The notes: generated by a model not told the origin, from the letters alone. 35,578 bases of DNA from Lachnospiraceae bacterium (GCA_022792295.1 JAAWAR010000050.1:1-35578); one strand, 5' to 3'; positions 24,109 through 32,672 are shown, numbered from the stretch's first letter. Numbers and translations are program-made.

Positions 24109-24978
24109 ATGCCGGAATTTTTGGGAAACCTGTATTCATGGTTTGCGTTTATTCCGAAAATTTCATTGCTGAACCTGGTGGAAATTCTCATTCTCTCGGT
24201 CCTGATCTATAAAATTCTTGTCTGGGTACAGAATACGAGAGCGTGGATTCTCCTGCGGGGCGGGATTTTAATTCTGGGATTTTATCTGCTGGCGTCGATC
24301 GCCCATTTTACGACGATCACATGGATCATCAATCACATGGGCCAGCTTGCGTTGATCGCACTGTTAATTATTTTCCAGCCGGAGCTCAGACGGGCCCTGG
24401 AGCAGCTTGGAAGTAAAAATATTTTTATGGGGCTTTTTGTGGCCGACAGCGCGGATGCCATAGAAGGCTATACCGATAAAACTGTAAACGAAATCGTCCG
24501 GGCCGCCTTCGACATGGGGAAGGTAAAGACCGGGGCTCTGATTGTCATCGAGCGGGATACACCGCTCTCAGAGATTGAGCGGACCGGGATTGAGGTTGAC
24601 GGGATTGTCACGAGTCAGCTTTTAATCAATATTTTTGAACATAATACGCCGCTTCATGATGGGGCGGTTGTGATACGGGGAAACCGCGTGGCGGCGGCGA
24701 CCTGTTATCTTCCGTTATCGGATAACCTGACGATCAGCAAGGATCTGGGAACCAGGCATCGGGCCGCTCTCGGCATCAGCGAGACCTCGGACAGCATGAC
24801 TGTCATCGTTTCCGAGGAGACCGGGCGCGTCACACTGGCCAAAGACGGAAAGCTTACGCGGTTTGAGGATCCGGAGCTTCTGCGGGCCGAGCTGCATGTG
24901 GAATCAAAGACGGATGTGAATGTCGGCCGGTTTAAATTCTGGAAGGGAAGGCGGAAACATGAAAGAAAAAACGAATAG
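24109..24978 (+). CDS. cdaA: Diadenylate cyclase CdaA (c-di-AMP synthase)
   Basis: This protein has 289 residues from the ATG at 24109. GAGG is 6 bases upstream; the GTG at 24097 is a less likely start. Three membrane helices lie in the first 100 residues, then the DAC (DisA_N) catalytic domain. FQPELRRALEQLG, then LHDGAVVIRGNRVAAATCYL with the DGA motif, and GTRHRAALGISE with RHR, are the ATP-binding and catalytic motifs. CdaA makes c-di-AMP from two ATP at the membrane. The second messenger controls potassium and osmolyte uptake and cell-wall homeostasis. Its 3' end overlaps cdaR by 20 bases. glmM, the usual third partner, is not in the window. Confidence 0.95.
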   Translation: MPEFLGNLYSWFAFIPKISLLNLVEILILSVLIYKILVWVQNTRAWILLRGGILILGFYLLASIAHFTTITWIINHMGQLALIALLIIFQPELRRALEQLGSKNIFMGLFVADSADAIEGYTDKTVNEIVRAAFDMGKVKTGALIVIERDTPLSEIERTGIEVDGIVTSQLLINIFEHNTPLHDGAVVIRGNRVAAATCYLPLSDNLTISKDLGTRHRAALGISETSDSMTVIVSEETGRVTLAKDGKLTRFEDPELLRAELHVESKTDVNVGRFKFWKGRRKHERKNE

Positions 24979-26386
24979 GCGATGGGGGTTAATGCTCCTG
25001 TCGGTTTTGAGTGCTTTTCTCGTGTGGCTTGGCGTTGTCAACGTGGCCGACCCGATTACCACAAATACGGTTGAAGTTCCGGTGGAGATCATCAACGACG
25101 AGATTCTGACTGCCAACGGTCTGACTTATGAGATCGTAGGAAAACGAACCACGACGATCAGCTACGAGGTAAAAACAACAAATGCTTATCGGATCCGTCC
25201 CGGGGATTTCAGGGCCTATGCGGATATGACAGAAATGTGGGATGTAACAGGTTCGATTCCGATCAAGGTCGAGATCTCGAATCATGAGGAATTTCTTGAG
25301 TCAAATCCGGTCAGTAAGGCGGCAACGATCAAGATTAAGACGGAGCGTCTGCAGGAGAAGCCGTTTGTCATTGACTGGCGGTTAACCGGGGAGATGGAGG
25401 AGGGCTATGAGCCGGGAGAGGTCACGCTTTCCCCGGGCCAGCTTTCTGTCAAAGGCCCGGAATCCTTAATCGGTCGGATCAGCAGCGTTGGGATCGAGAT
25501 CCCCATAGACGGGCTGACAGCGGAGACGGAAGGGACGGCAAAGATTCTCTATTATGATGCAAACGGAAACCAGATTACATTGAGCGAGCGAATTACAAGC
25601 GACTGTGAGGAGACGAGCTACCGGCTTTCGGTCTTAAAGGGGAAGACGCTGAATCTGGATTTTAGAGTGTCAGGAGAGGTGGCTGAAGGGTATCGCTTTA
25701 CGGGCGTTGAGTGCGATGTCCGCAGTATATCGGTTGTAGGGCTTCGCTCTGCGCTTGCGTCATTTCATACGGTAACGGTTCCGGAGGAGCGGCTGAATCT
25801 GAACGGGGCGAGCACGAATGTGGTTAAGACCATTGATTTGGCAGACTGTCTGCCGGAGGGAATTTCTTTGGCAGATTCGGCTCCGAGAGAGGTGCAGGTG
25901 ACGTTGACCGTGGAACGGCTGGAGGAGCGCATTTTTGCAGTCGAGATCGGCAGCGGGAGCTTTATAGGCGTTTCAGACGCATATGAGTATCAACTGTCAG
26001 AGAATCCGGTGGAGATTCGCATCCGTGCGCTGCGTGAGGAGCTGGACAGCCTGAATCTGGACAGCCTGGCCGTAAAAGTTGATGTTTCGGGACTTTCAGA
26101 GGGGGAACATGCGGCAGAGATTACGGTCGCGCTGGATCCGGCTTATGAGGTGGTATCGGTCGCACCATGCACAATACGTGTAACGAGAGAGCCTGAGTCC
26201 GTATTCCACGGGGCCGGACCGGGGCATGAGACCGGCGGATATGGCGAGGCGGGAGAAACTGACCAGGAAACAAGAGAGGCGATTCCGGCCGATGCAAAAG
26301 TTCTGGAGACATCCGAAGAAGAATCAAAGGAGACGGATGATTCTTCGGAGGAGACAAGGGAATCCGGGCCGGGACAAGGCATATGA
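24959..26386 (+). CDS. cdaR: CdaR-like YbbR-domain regulator of CdaA
   Basis: This protein has 475 residues from the ATG at 24959, with one N-terminal membrane helix (LMLLSVLSAFLVWLGVVNV). Several YbbR repeats follow outside the membrane, visible as recurring beta-rich segments such as IPVEI-x-N...G, PFVIDWRLTGEMEEGYEPG, LDFRVSGEVAEGYRFTGVEC and VDVSGLSEGEHAAEI. The last about 50 residues are acidic and low complexity (ETDQETREAI to KETDDSSEETRESGPGQ). YbbR proteins bind and modulate CdaA. The reading frame extends upstream to 24920, but MKEKTNRRWG at 24959 is the natural start. It overlaps cdaA by 20 bases. Confidence 0.9.
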   Translation: MKEKTNRRWGLMLLSVLSAFLVWLGVVNVADPITTNTVEVPVEIINDEILTANGLTYEIVGKRTTTISYEVKTTNAYRIRPGDFRAYADMTEMWDVTGSIPIKVEISNHEEFLESNPVSKAATIKIKTERLQEKPFVIDWRLTGEMEEGYEPGEVTLSPGQLSVKGPESLIGRISSVGIEIPIDGLTAETEGTAKILYYDANGNQITLSERITSDCEETSYRLSVLKGKTLNLDFRVSGEVAEGYRFTGVECDVRSISVVGLRSALASFHTVTVPEERLNLNGASTNVVKTIDLADCLPEGISLADSAPREVQVTLTVERLEERIFAVEIGSGSFIGVSDAYEYQLSENPVEIRIRALREELDSLNLDSLAVKVDVSGLSEGEHAAEITVALDPAYEVVSVAPCTIRVTREPESVFHGAGPGHETGGYGEAGETDQETREAIPADAKVLETSEEESKETDDSSEETRESGPGQGI

Positions 26387-26414
26387 GGCGGCAGCCTTTG
26401 GGAGTACAAACGAT

Positions 26415-26678
26415 ATGATAAATAAAACGATAACGATTAAAAATCCTACCGGCCTTCATCTCAGGCCGGCGGGAATCCTTTGTAAGGAGGCGCTCCGTTA
26501 CCAGTCCTCCGTAAAATTCCGGTTCAAAAACGAGACGGCAAATGCCAAAAGTGTTTTAAGTGTGTTGGGTGCGTGCGTCAAATGCGGGGACACAATCACG
26601 CTGGAATGTGAAGGGGAAGACGAGGAGAAGGCTCTCTTTGAGATTGCAGCGCTCATTGAGAGCGGCCTTGGAGAATAG
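26415..26678 (+). CDS. HPr-family phosphocarrier protein
   Basis: This 87-residue protein opens MINKTITIKNPTGLHLRPAG, with His at the usual phosphorylation position (H15), followed by AKSVLSVLGACVKCGD, where the serine corresponds to regulatory Ser46. This makes it a working PTS HPr-type carrier rather than a Crh-like protein, in which H15 is replaced. GGGAG is 10 bases before the ATG. A longer frame from 26226 is an extension without support. It sits between cdaR and the polymerase-like gene, and whether it is the main HPr of the cell or a paralogue is unclear. Confidence 0.92.
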   Translation: MINKTITIKNPTGLHLRPAGILCKEALRYQSSVKFRFKNETANAKSVLSVLGACVKCGDTITLECEGEDEEKALFEIAALIESGLGE

Positions 26679-26684
26679 TCCGAT

Positions 26685-28013
26685 ATGTTGATTTATGGAA
26701 TCTGTTATGGCGTCAGCATGCTTTTTGCAGCCGGCGCCTGTTACTCTATGTCAGGGGTAAGTCTTTTTGCAGCGGCCGCATATCTGTATCTGTACGATTA
26801 TCTGAAAAGTGGAGATCCGCTGCATTTACGTGCCTTGTTTTCCCTGTTCTGGGTGGGCGGCCAGGGTTTGTCCTGTTTGAAGCTAAGCCGGCTTCAGACA
26901 GAATGGGAACTTATGACATGGGCCTGTTTTTTTGCGGCGACAGCCGGAGTCTGGCTTTCATTCGCTGCCGTGGAACGGAGAAACAGGCAGAATCCGCTTT
27001 CGGCAAGAGAAGAAACGAATGTGAGAGGACTCTCGCATTATGGGAACGGCATATATCTGGCGCTCGTTCTTTTAACAATGGTATCGTTTGTGTCGTTCCT
27101 TTTTGAAGCGTCGTTTCTTGGTTATATACCGTTTTTTTTGCGTGGGGTTCCTCACGCCTATTCGTATTTTCACGTTTCAGGCGTGCATTATTTCACCGTT
27201 TCTTGTGTTCTGGTTCCTTCGATGGCAGTGATGCTTTATTTTTGCGACAAAGAAGACGGGAGAGGCTTTCTTCGGTGGCTTTGCAGACGTATGCTGGCAG
27301 GGCCTGCCGTATTGCTGGCTCTTACCGTTCCGATTTTGTGTGTCTCGCGGTTTCAGCTTGTATTTGCGGTAGTTCTTGCAGTACTTACTTTTATGCTTGT
27401 AAGCGGCAGAAAGAGGCTCTGGTACCTGGTTCTGGCGGGATTGTTTCTTCTTCCTCTTTATGTGGTCCTGACGATCGCCCGCAGTCACGATGTGGCGTAT
27501 TTAAACGGGATCTTTGAGATGAAGCGTGCGGATACGCCGATTTTTATCACGCAGCCATACATGTACATCGCAAACAATTACGACAATTTCAACTGTCTTG
27601 TCCGGGAACTGCCCAGACATACCCTGGGCGTTAAGGGCCTGTTTCCCCTATGGGCGCTTACGGGACTCAAATTTATAAAGCCCGAGCTCGCCGCATACCC
27701 GATCTTTACGACAAAGGAAGAACTCACAACCGTGACGCTGTTTTATGATGCCTATTATGATTTTGGAATTATTGGCGTTTTTGCGTTTGCCTGTCTTCTT
27801 GGAACCGCCGCCGCATGGCTTTTGGAACGGCAGAGACACGGGAGAAGTCCGGTCTGGACGCTTTTTTATGCCCAGGCTGCTCTGTATTTTATGCTGTCTT
27901 TTTTTACGACCTGGTATTCAAATCCGACGACCTGGTTTTATTTTGCCGTAACCGCAGCGTTTGCGGTTTTGACAGAATTTATGAAAAATATCAAATATGG
28001 GAAGGAGAACTGA
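26685..28013 (+). CDS. Oligosaccharide repeat-unit polymerase-like membrane protein
   Basis: This 442-residue protein has about 10-12 membrane helices. A soluble segment lies near residues 265-340 (TRITQPYMYIANNYDNFNCL-like region, where PYMYIANNYDNFN is directly visible). The general form resembles Wzy/O-antigen ligase-type (EpsG-like or oligosaccharide polymerase) proteins of exopolysaccharide systems, which are recognised by shape more than motif. No other polysaccharide genes are adjacent. The start is 6 bases after the HPr stop, so it shares the transcript. The specific function is uncertain. Confidence 0.65.
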   Translation: MLIYGICYGVSMLFAAGACYSMSGVSLFAAAAYLYLYDYLKSGDPLHLRALFSLFWVGGQGLSCLKLSRLQTEWELMTWACFFAATAGVWLSFAAVERRNRQNPLSAREETNVRGLSHYGNGIYLALVLLTMVSFVSFLFEASFLGYIPFFLRGVPHAYSYFHVSGVHYFTVSCVLVPSMAVMLYFCDKEDGRGFLRWLCRRMLAGPAVLLALTVPILCVSRFQLVFAVVLAVLTFMLVSGRKRLWYLVLAGLFLLPLYVVLTIARSHDVAYLNGIFEMKRADTPIFITQPYMYIANNYDNFNCLVRELPRHTLGVKGLFPLWALTGLKFIKPELAAYPIFTTKEELTTVTLFYDAYYDFGIIGVFAFACLLGTAAAWLLERQRHGRSPVWTLFYAQAALYFMLSFFTTWYSNPTTWFYFAVTAAFAVLTEFMKNIKYGKEN

Positions 28014-28014
28014 C

Positions 28015-29211
28015 ATGGTATCTGAGAAAATGAAGCCCTTCATGGAAAATAATTCCGCAATCCGTGCGATGTTTGAGGAGGGGAAGCGCATGGCGGCGGT
28101 TTATGGAAAAGAAAATGTGTATGATTTCAGCCTGGGAAATCCCAATGTACCCGTTCCTGCCGTCAACGAGGCGATTCAGGCGGTTCTTTCTGAGGAGGAC
28201 TTTAATGCCCTGCATGGCTACATGAGCAACGCGGGCTTTGAAGATGTAAGGCAGACGATTGCAGACTCTCTGAATAAGCGCTTCGGGACAGCCTTTTCCC
28301 AGAAAAATGTGTTGATGACCGTGGGCGCGGCCAGCGGCCTCAATGTGATTTTAAAGAGTATTTTAAATCCCGGGGATGAGGTGATTGTATTTGCTCCGTA
28401 TTTTGTGGAGTACAACGGATACGTGCGGAATTATGACGGCAGGGTTGTGGTAGTCTCACCGGATACAGAGACATTTATGCCGAAGCTTGCGGAGTTTGAG
28501 GAAAAACTTTCTCCGAGGACAAAGGCCGTTATTATCAATAACCCGAACAACCCGACTGGAGTCGTCTATTCGGAGGATACTATCCGGGCTCTGGCAGGTG
28601 TCATGGAGAAGAAACAGAAGGAATATGGAACAACCATTGCTCTGATTTCTGACGAGCCTTACAGGGAGCTGGCATACGGCGGTATCAGCGTACCGTTTGT
28701 GACAAAGTATTATGCCAATTCTGTGGTCTGTTATTCTTACAGCAAATCGCTGTCCGTACCGGGCGAGAGGATCGGCTATCTGGTGATTCCGGATGAGATG
28801 GAGGAGAGCGAGAGGCTTTTGACGGCGGCAGTGATCGCAAATCGGGTATTGGGCTGCGTCAATGCGCCGTCCTTGATCCAGAAGGTCATTAAATACTGCA
28901 TCGAGCACGAGGTGTCGGTGGATCTTGCTGCGTATGAGAAGAATCGAAATCTTCTTTATTCGGCGCTCATGGAGTACGGATTCTCCTGCGCAAAGCCTGA
29001 CGGAGCTTTTTATATGTTCGTTAAATCCCCGGTGGAGGATGAGAAGGAATTTTGCGAGACGGCGAAGAAGCATCATGTCCTGTTCGTTCCGGGCAGCTCT
29101 TTTGCCTGCCCGGGGTATGTTCGGATTGCTTACTGCGTATCCTATGAACAGATTGAACGCTCGCTTTCGGCATTTCGCGAGATTGCGAGAGAATATGGGC
29201 TTACCAAATAA
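28015..29211 (+). CDS. PLP-dependent class I/II aminotransferase
   Basis: This protein has 398 residues, with AAGGAG before the ATG at 28015. The aspartate/alanine aminotransferase (AspB/AlaT-like, fold type I) signatures are present: DFSLGNPNVPVP at the start, VLMTVGAASGLNVILKS, IINNPNNPTGVVYS, ISDEPYRELAY with the aspartate that contacts the pyridine nitrogen, and SYSKSLSVPGERIGY with the lysine that forms the internal aldimine. The C-terminal end has GSSFACPGYVRIAYC with the arginine for substrate carboxylate. It is a cytosolic enzyme of amino-acid metabolism; the amino donor is not predictable. Confidence 0.93.
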   Translation: MVSEKMKPFMENNSAIRAMFEEGKRMAAVYGKENVYDFSLGNPNVPVPAVNEAIQAVLSEEDFNALHGYMSNAGFEDVRQTIADSLNKRFGTAFSQKNVLMTVGAASGLNVILKSILNPGDEVIVFAPYFVEYNGYVRNYDGRVVVVSPDTETFMPKLAEFEEKLSPRTKAVIINNPNNPTGVVYSEDTIRALAGVMEKKQKEYGTTIALISDEPYRELAYGGISVPFVTKYYANSVVCYSYSKSLSVPGERIGYLVIPDEMEESERLLTAAVIANRVLGCVNAPSLIQKVIKYCIEHEVSVDLAAYEKNRNLLYSALMEYGFSCAKPDGAFYMFVKSPVEDEKEFCETAKKHHVLFVPGSSFACPGYVRIAYCVSYEQIERSLSAFREIAREYGLTK

Positions 29212-29226
29212 GGATTTCAGAAATGA

Positions 29227-30345
29227 GTGGGTGAATTGGAGAGCAGAAAATATATACGGATATGTCTGAATCTTGTGATTCCGGTTCTGACACTTTATCT
29301 GATCTGTGTGTGGGGAGTACGGCTGCTGGCGTTTTTTATGCCGTTTGTGGTCGGCTGGGTGATCGCAATGATCGCCAATCCACTTGTCCGGTTCCTGGAG
29401 CGCAGGCTTTCGATTGTACGGCAGCACAGCTCTGCCGTGCTGATTGTAGGTGTTTTGGCGCTTGTAATCACAGGGATCTATCTGCTGGTCGGCTGGTCGA
29501 TTCGTGAGCTCTCTGGTTTTGTGCGTGAGCTTCCGGAGCTTTATGAGAAGATACGCCTGGAGGTGGCGTTTGCGGTGCAGAGCCTGGAGCGTGTTTTTGA
29601 TTTCCTTCCGCAGGAGGCAGAGCAGTCTCTTTTGCAGATGGCAGAACGCTTCAGCGCTTCGATCGCGGACTTTTTGCAGACGCTTGCGGCCTCGGCCGGC
29701 GGCGCGGTCGCACGGACGCTTCCGGAGATGTTTGTCAGCGTCATTATGGTGCTTTTGTCATCTTATTTATTCCTCGCAGAGCATGAAAAAATAAATGCCA
29801 TGCTTATCAGGTATACGCCAAAGACCGTATGTTATTATTGGAGCCTGTTGAAAAAAGACATCGGGACGGTGATCGGGGGATATTTTCTTGCCCAATTTAA
29901 AATCATGTTTGTGGTGGCAGGAGTGCTGCTTGCAGGGTTTCTTTTGCTGCGTGTACATTATGGCGTGCTTTTGGCAATCGGAATTGCGGTGCTTGACTTT
30001 CTGCCCATGTTCGGGACCGGAACGGCATTGATTCCGTGGGCATTCGTGAAGCTGTTTGCTGGCGAATATCTGTATGCGTTTAATCTGGTGCTTCTTTATG
30101 TGGTTTCCCAGGCCGTGCGCCAGCTCATTCAGCCAAAGATCGTTGGAGACAGCATGGGACTTCCGCCGCTTTTGACGCTGTTCTTTCTCTATATCGGTTT
30201 CAAATTCCGTGGGATTGCCGGTATGATCCTGGCAGTTCCTGTGGGACTCATTTTTATGAAGTTTTATGAGTATGGGGCGTTTCATTCCTTTTTTGAAAAT
30301 CTGCGGCTTTTGTGGGAAGAAATTCAGAAGCTTCGGAGGGAGTAG
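29227..30345 (+). CDS. AI-2E/YtvI family membrane permease
   Basis: This protein has 372 residues and about eight membrane helices, with a large loop after the third. AFFMPFVVGWVIAMIANPLV and RFLERRLSIVRQHSSAV open the family pattern. VLDFLPMFGTGTALIPWAF and YVVSQAVRQLIQPKIVGDSM near the C-terminus are typical. The family includes the putative autoinducer-2 exporter and the sporulation protein YtvI; for Clostridia the latter is the usual annotation. The GTG at 29227 has AAGGA about 9-12 bases upstream; TTG at 29236 is an alternative. Substrate is unknown. Confidence 0.82.
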   Translation: MGELESRKYIRICLNLVIPVLTLYLICVWGVRLLAFFMPFVVGWVIAMIANPLVRFLERRLSIVRQHSSAVLIVGVLALVITGIYLLVGWSIRELSGFVRELPELYEKIRLEVAFAVQSLERVFDFLPQEAEQSLLQMAERFSASIADFLQTLAASAGGAVARTLPEMFVSVIMVLLSSYLFLAEHEKINAMLIRYTPKTVCYYWSLLKKDIGTVIGGYFLAQFKIMFVVAGVLLAGFLLLRVHYGVLLAIGIAVLDFLPMFGTGTALIPWAFVKLFAGEYLYAFNLVLLYVVSQAVRQLIQPKIVGDSMGLPPLLTLFFLYIGFKFRGIAGMILAVPVGLIFMKFYEYGAFHSFFENLRLLWEEIQKLRRE

Positions 30346-30417
30346 CTTTATGGCCGCTCTGCACATTTTTTTCTGCTTCCGCATAGGATGGGATAACCAT
30401 TTTTTTGCGAGGCAGTC

Positions 30418-31650
30418 ATGGCACAAGGCTTTTTGCAGGTTGATGTCGTTGCAGACGACAATAATTTTCCCATAAATGGAGCGACGGTCTCTATTGCGCA
30501 CACGGAGACACCGGAAGCTGTGCTGGAGGAGCTTGGAACCAACAGCTCGGGACAGACAGAAAACATAGCGCTCGAGGCTCCGCCGCTTGATTTGAGCCTG
30601 CGGCCGTCCGCAGAGCGTCCCTACGCAGAGTATACGCTTCGTATCACGGCGCCCGGTTATGAACCGCTCATCATTTCCGGCACAGAAATCCTGGCTGACA
30701 CAACGGCGATCCAGCCCGCCAGAATGAGGCATATTGAGAACGCGTCCCCAGAGGCACAGGAGACCATAGTGATTCCAGAGCACACATTATATGGGAGCTA
30801 CCCGCCGAAGATCGCTGAGAGCGAGATTAAACCGGTGAATGAGAGCGGGGAGATCGTACTCTCGCGGGTTGTGGTTCCGCAGACAGTCGTGGTTCACGAC
30901 GGTGTTCCCTCCAATGCATCGGCCCCTGATTATTATGTGCCGTACCGCGATTATATAAAAAATGTGGCTTCCAGTGAAATCTATGCCACATGGCCGCAGT
31001 CTACGATCATCGCGAATGTGCTGGCGATCATGTCATTTACCTTAAACCGTGTGTATACGGAGTGGTACAGGAACCAGGGCTATGACTTTACGATCACATC
31101 CTCTACGGCCTATGACCATAAGTGGATTCATGGGCGTAATATCTATGAATCGATCTCGGTGGTCGTGGATGACATTTTTGACAATTACTTATCCCGCCCA
31201 GAAGTACGGCAGCCGATTCTTACGCAATACTGCGACGGCCGTCAGGTGACCTGCCCAGGCTGGATGACGCAGTGGGGCTCATGCGATCTGGGTGAGCGCG
31301 GCTATAGTCCGATCGAAATCCTGCGCTATTTTTATGGCGGGGATATGTATATTAATACGGCAGAGCAGATTGCAGGAATCCCGTCCTCCTGGCCGGGCAG
31401 GGAGCTTACGGTGGGGAGCAGCGGGGACAAAGTGAGGCAGCTTCAGGAGCAGCTCGATGTGATTGCCAGTATTTATTCGGCGATTCCGAGGATTCAGGCA
31501 GATGGCATTTACGGCCGCGCTACAGCGCGTGCCGTCGAAGCATTCCAGTCTATTTTCGGCCTTCCTGTGACGGGAGTCACGGATTTTGCCACTTGGTATA
31601 AGATTTCACATATTTTTGTGGGTGTTACAAGAATTGCAGAGCTGGCATAG
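30418..31650 (+). CDS. Peptidoglycan-binding-domain protein, spore-cell-wall-like
   Basis: This 410-residue protein starts MAQGFLQVDVVADDNNFPIN, with no signal peptide visible. Residues 1-95 look like a carboxypeptidase-regulatory/Ig-like fold (GATVSIAHTETPEAVLEELG; YTLRITAPGYEPLIISGTEI). A middle region has PDYYVPYRDYIKNVASSEIY and ATWPQSTIIANVLAIMSFTL, resembling cortex-hydrolase associated segments. The C-terminal 80 residues (LTVGSSGDKVRQLQEQLDVI ... IQADGIYGRATARAVEAFQ) are a PG_binding_1 domain. Domain order and the neighbouring YtvI-like gene suggest a spore or cortex role, which is inference. No catalytic motif was found. Confidence 0.8.
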   Translation: MAQGFLQVDVVADDNNFPINGATVSIAHTETPEAVLEELGTNSSGQTENIALEAPPLDLSLRPSAERPYAEYTLRITAPGYEPLIISGTEILADTTAIQPARMRHIENASPEAQETIVIPEHTLYGSYPPKIAESEIKPVNESGEIVLSRVVVPQTVVVHDGVPSNASAPDYYVPYRDYIKNVASSEIYATWPQSTIIANVLAIMSFTLNRVYTEWYRNQGYDFTITSSTAYDHKWIHGRNIYESISVVVDDIFDNYLSRPEVRQPILTQYCDGRQVTCPGWMTQWGSCDLGERGYSPIEILRYFYGGDMYINTAEQIAGIPSSWPGRELTVGSSGDKVRQLQEQLDVIASIYSAIPRIQADGIYGRATARAVEAFQSIFGLPVTGVTDFATWYKISHIFVGVTRIAELA

Positions 31651-31754
31651 CTGGTTTAATATGTCGAAAATTGTCGTCACAATTCCATTTTCGTCTCGGC
31701 TTTTGAGGGTTACAATAAAAGATGTAGCTTACGAAAGAAACGGAGACGATACAA

Positions 31755-32102
31755 ATGAAGAAAAAAGAAAATGCGGCCCATAAGCTGCTTCGCAGGCTTG
31801 GGGTTAATGGCGGGTATATGGGATTTTACTATACGGCGACGGCAATCGGAATCGTTACAAACAGCGAGGAGTTTATTTATCAGTGTAAATGGCTGTACAA
31901 TGAGGTCGCCGAAATTTATCATACGACGCCTTTTTGCGTGGAGCGTAACATCCGCACGGTCGTAGATACAATCTGGGAGGTCGGGAACCGGGAGCTTTTA
32001 AAGGAGATTATCCCGTACCCGGTCGGAGTAAAGCCAAAGAATGCACAGTTTATTGACGGTCTGGTCAATTATCTGTCTGAGCAGGGAGAGAGTATTTCTT
32101 GA
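31755..32102 (+). CDS. Stand-alone Spo0A C-terminal (effector) domain protein
   Basis: This 115-residue protein reads like the DNA-binding sigma-factor-like domain of Spo0A: LRRLGVNGGYMGFYYTATAI, then EVAEIYHTTPFCVERNIRTV in the recognition-helix region, then GNRELLKEIIPYPVGVKPKN and IDGLVNYL. There is no receiver domain and no room for one. GGAG stands before the ATG. Related small proteins are common in Lachnospiraceae, and some could compete for 0A boxes or act as constitutive regulators. That role is inference. It is followed by a terminator. Confidence 0.85.
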   Translation: MKKKENAAHKLLRRLGVNGGYMGFYYTATAIGIVTNSEEFIYQCKWLYNEVAEIYHTTPFCVERNIRTVVDTIWEVGNRELLKEIIPYPVGVKPKNAQFIDGLVNYLSEQGESIS

Positions 32103-32114
32103 TGAGCTTTCATG

Positions 32115-32145
32115 CGGGGGTTGAAAATTTCACCCCCGTATTTTA
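32115..32145 (+). terminator. Terminator after the Spo0A-C gene
   Basis: CGGGGGT (32115-32121) pairs with ACCCCCG (32132-32138), extended by GAAA/TTTC, and is followed by TATTTTAT. The T-run is short, but the stem is strong and sits 13 bases beyond the stop. Confidence 0.7.
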
Positions 32146-32252
32146 TACTGTAGGTGACACATCGGTTCCGGAGGGAGTGCGGCGCGTCGTATCGCAGGTG
32201 TCCGGTCTCACATGGATTATCCCGGGAACACGCTGCGGCCGGTGTGTTTTAG

Positions 32253-32579
32253 AAAAGTTTTCGTACACGGGAAAAGAGGAACGGGACTGCTTATGACATG
32301 TCTCCGGCGCAAAATTACAGACATAGGATTGTAAACGGAAACATTTACCCTCAATGGACGAGGGGCCACACGGTTTTTGCGCCGCAGATGAACGATTCTG
32401 CGGCTTTCAGGGACAGGACGGATAAAGGGAAAGCGGAAGGTTCAAACTGAAGTACAAGCTATCTGGTGCAGGAAGATTGGGAAGCTGAGTATTATAATGA
32501 AGAAACGGTCATAAATTTGAAAACGTTTCCGAATATTACGATGGAGTTTAGAGAGGGTTTTGCGTGTGCAGAAGGGTGA
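32253..32579 (+). pseudogene. Decayed gene of unknown family with an in-frame stop
   Basis: A frame opens after a stop at 32250-32252 and reads SPAQNYRHRIVNGNIYPQWT and GHTVFAPQMNDSAAFRDRTD to TGA at 32448-32450. The same frame continues after the stop with SYLVQEDWEAEYYNEETVIN and LKTFPNITMEFREGF, ending at TGA 32577-32579. Both halves have normal-looking protein composition, so this looks like the C-terminal part of one gene broken by a stop codon and lacking a start. The family is not recognised. The rest of the gap 32146-32672 shows nothing else I can support. Confidence 0.35.
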
Positions 32580-32633
32580 GAAGGGAACAGCAGCGAAATT
32601 GTTACCATTTATGCCTGAATCGAAAAAAAGAAC

Positions 32634-32662
32634 TTGCACAATTTTCCTTTTTGTGGTATGAT
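32634..32662 (+). promoter_or_regulatory. tRNA promoter, TTGCAC-17-TATGAT
   Basis: TTGCAC (32634-32639) and TATGAT (32657-32662) are 17 bases apart. The tRNA-Ala begins at 32673, 10 bases beyond, and the tRNA-Gly follows after 8 bases, so both would be one transcript. Confidence 0.65.
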
Positions 32663-32672
32663 AAGGACGTTC

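Noticed and set aside
28456..29427. Long antisense reading frame (323 codons) over the aminotransferase gene
   Set aside because: Lies wholly opposite a gene with clear PLP motifs. Its composition (His/Arg/Lys-rich) is typical of a shadow frame and it has no ribosome binding site.
29767..30783. Antisense reading frame of 338 codons over the permease and following gene
   Set aside because: Rich in His, Lys, Arg and Cys and covers two genes with recognised families on the other strand. No promoter or start signal seen.
32099..32296. Short plus-strand frame overlapping the terminator after the Spo0A-C gene
   Set aside because: It runs through the terminator hairpin, has no ribosome binding site and no recognisable protein features.
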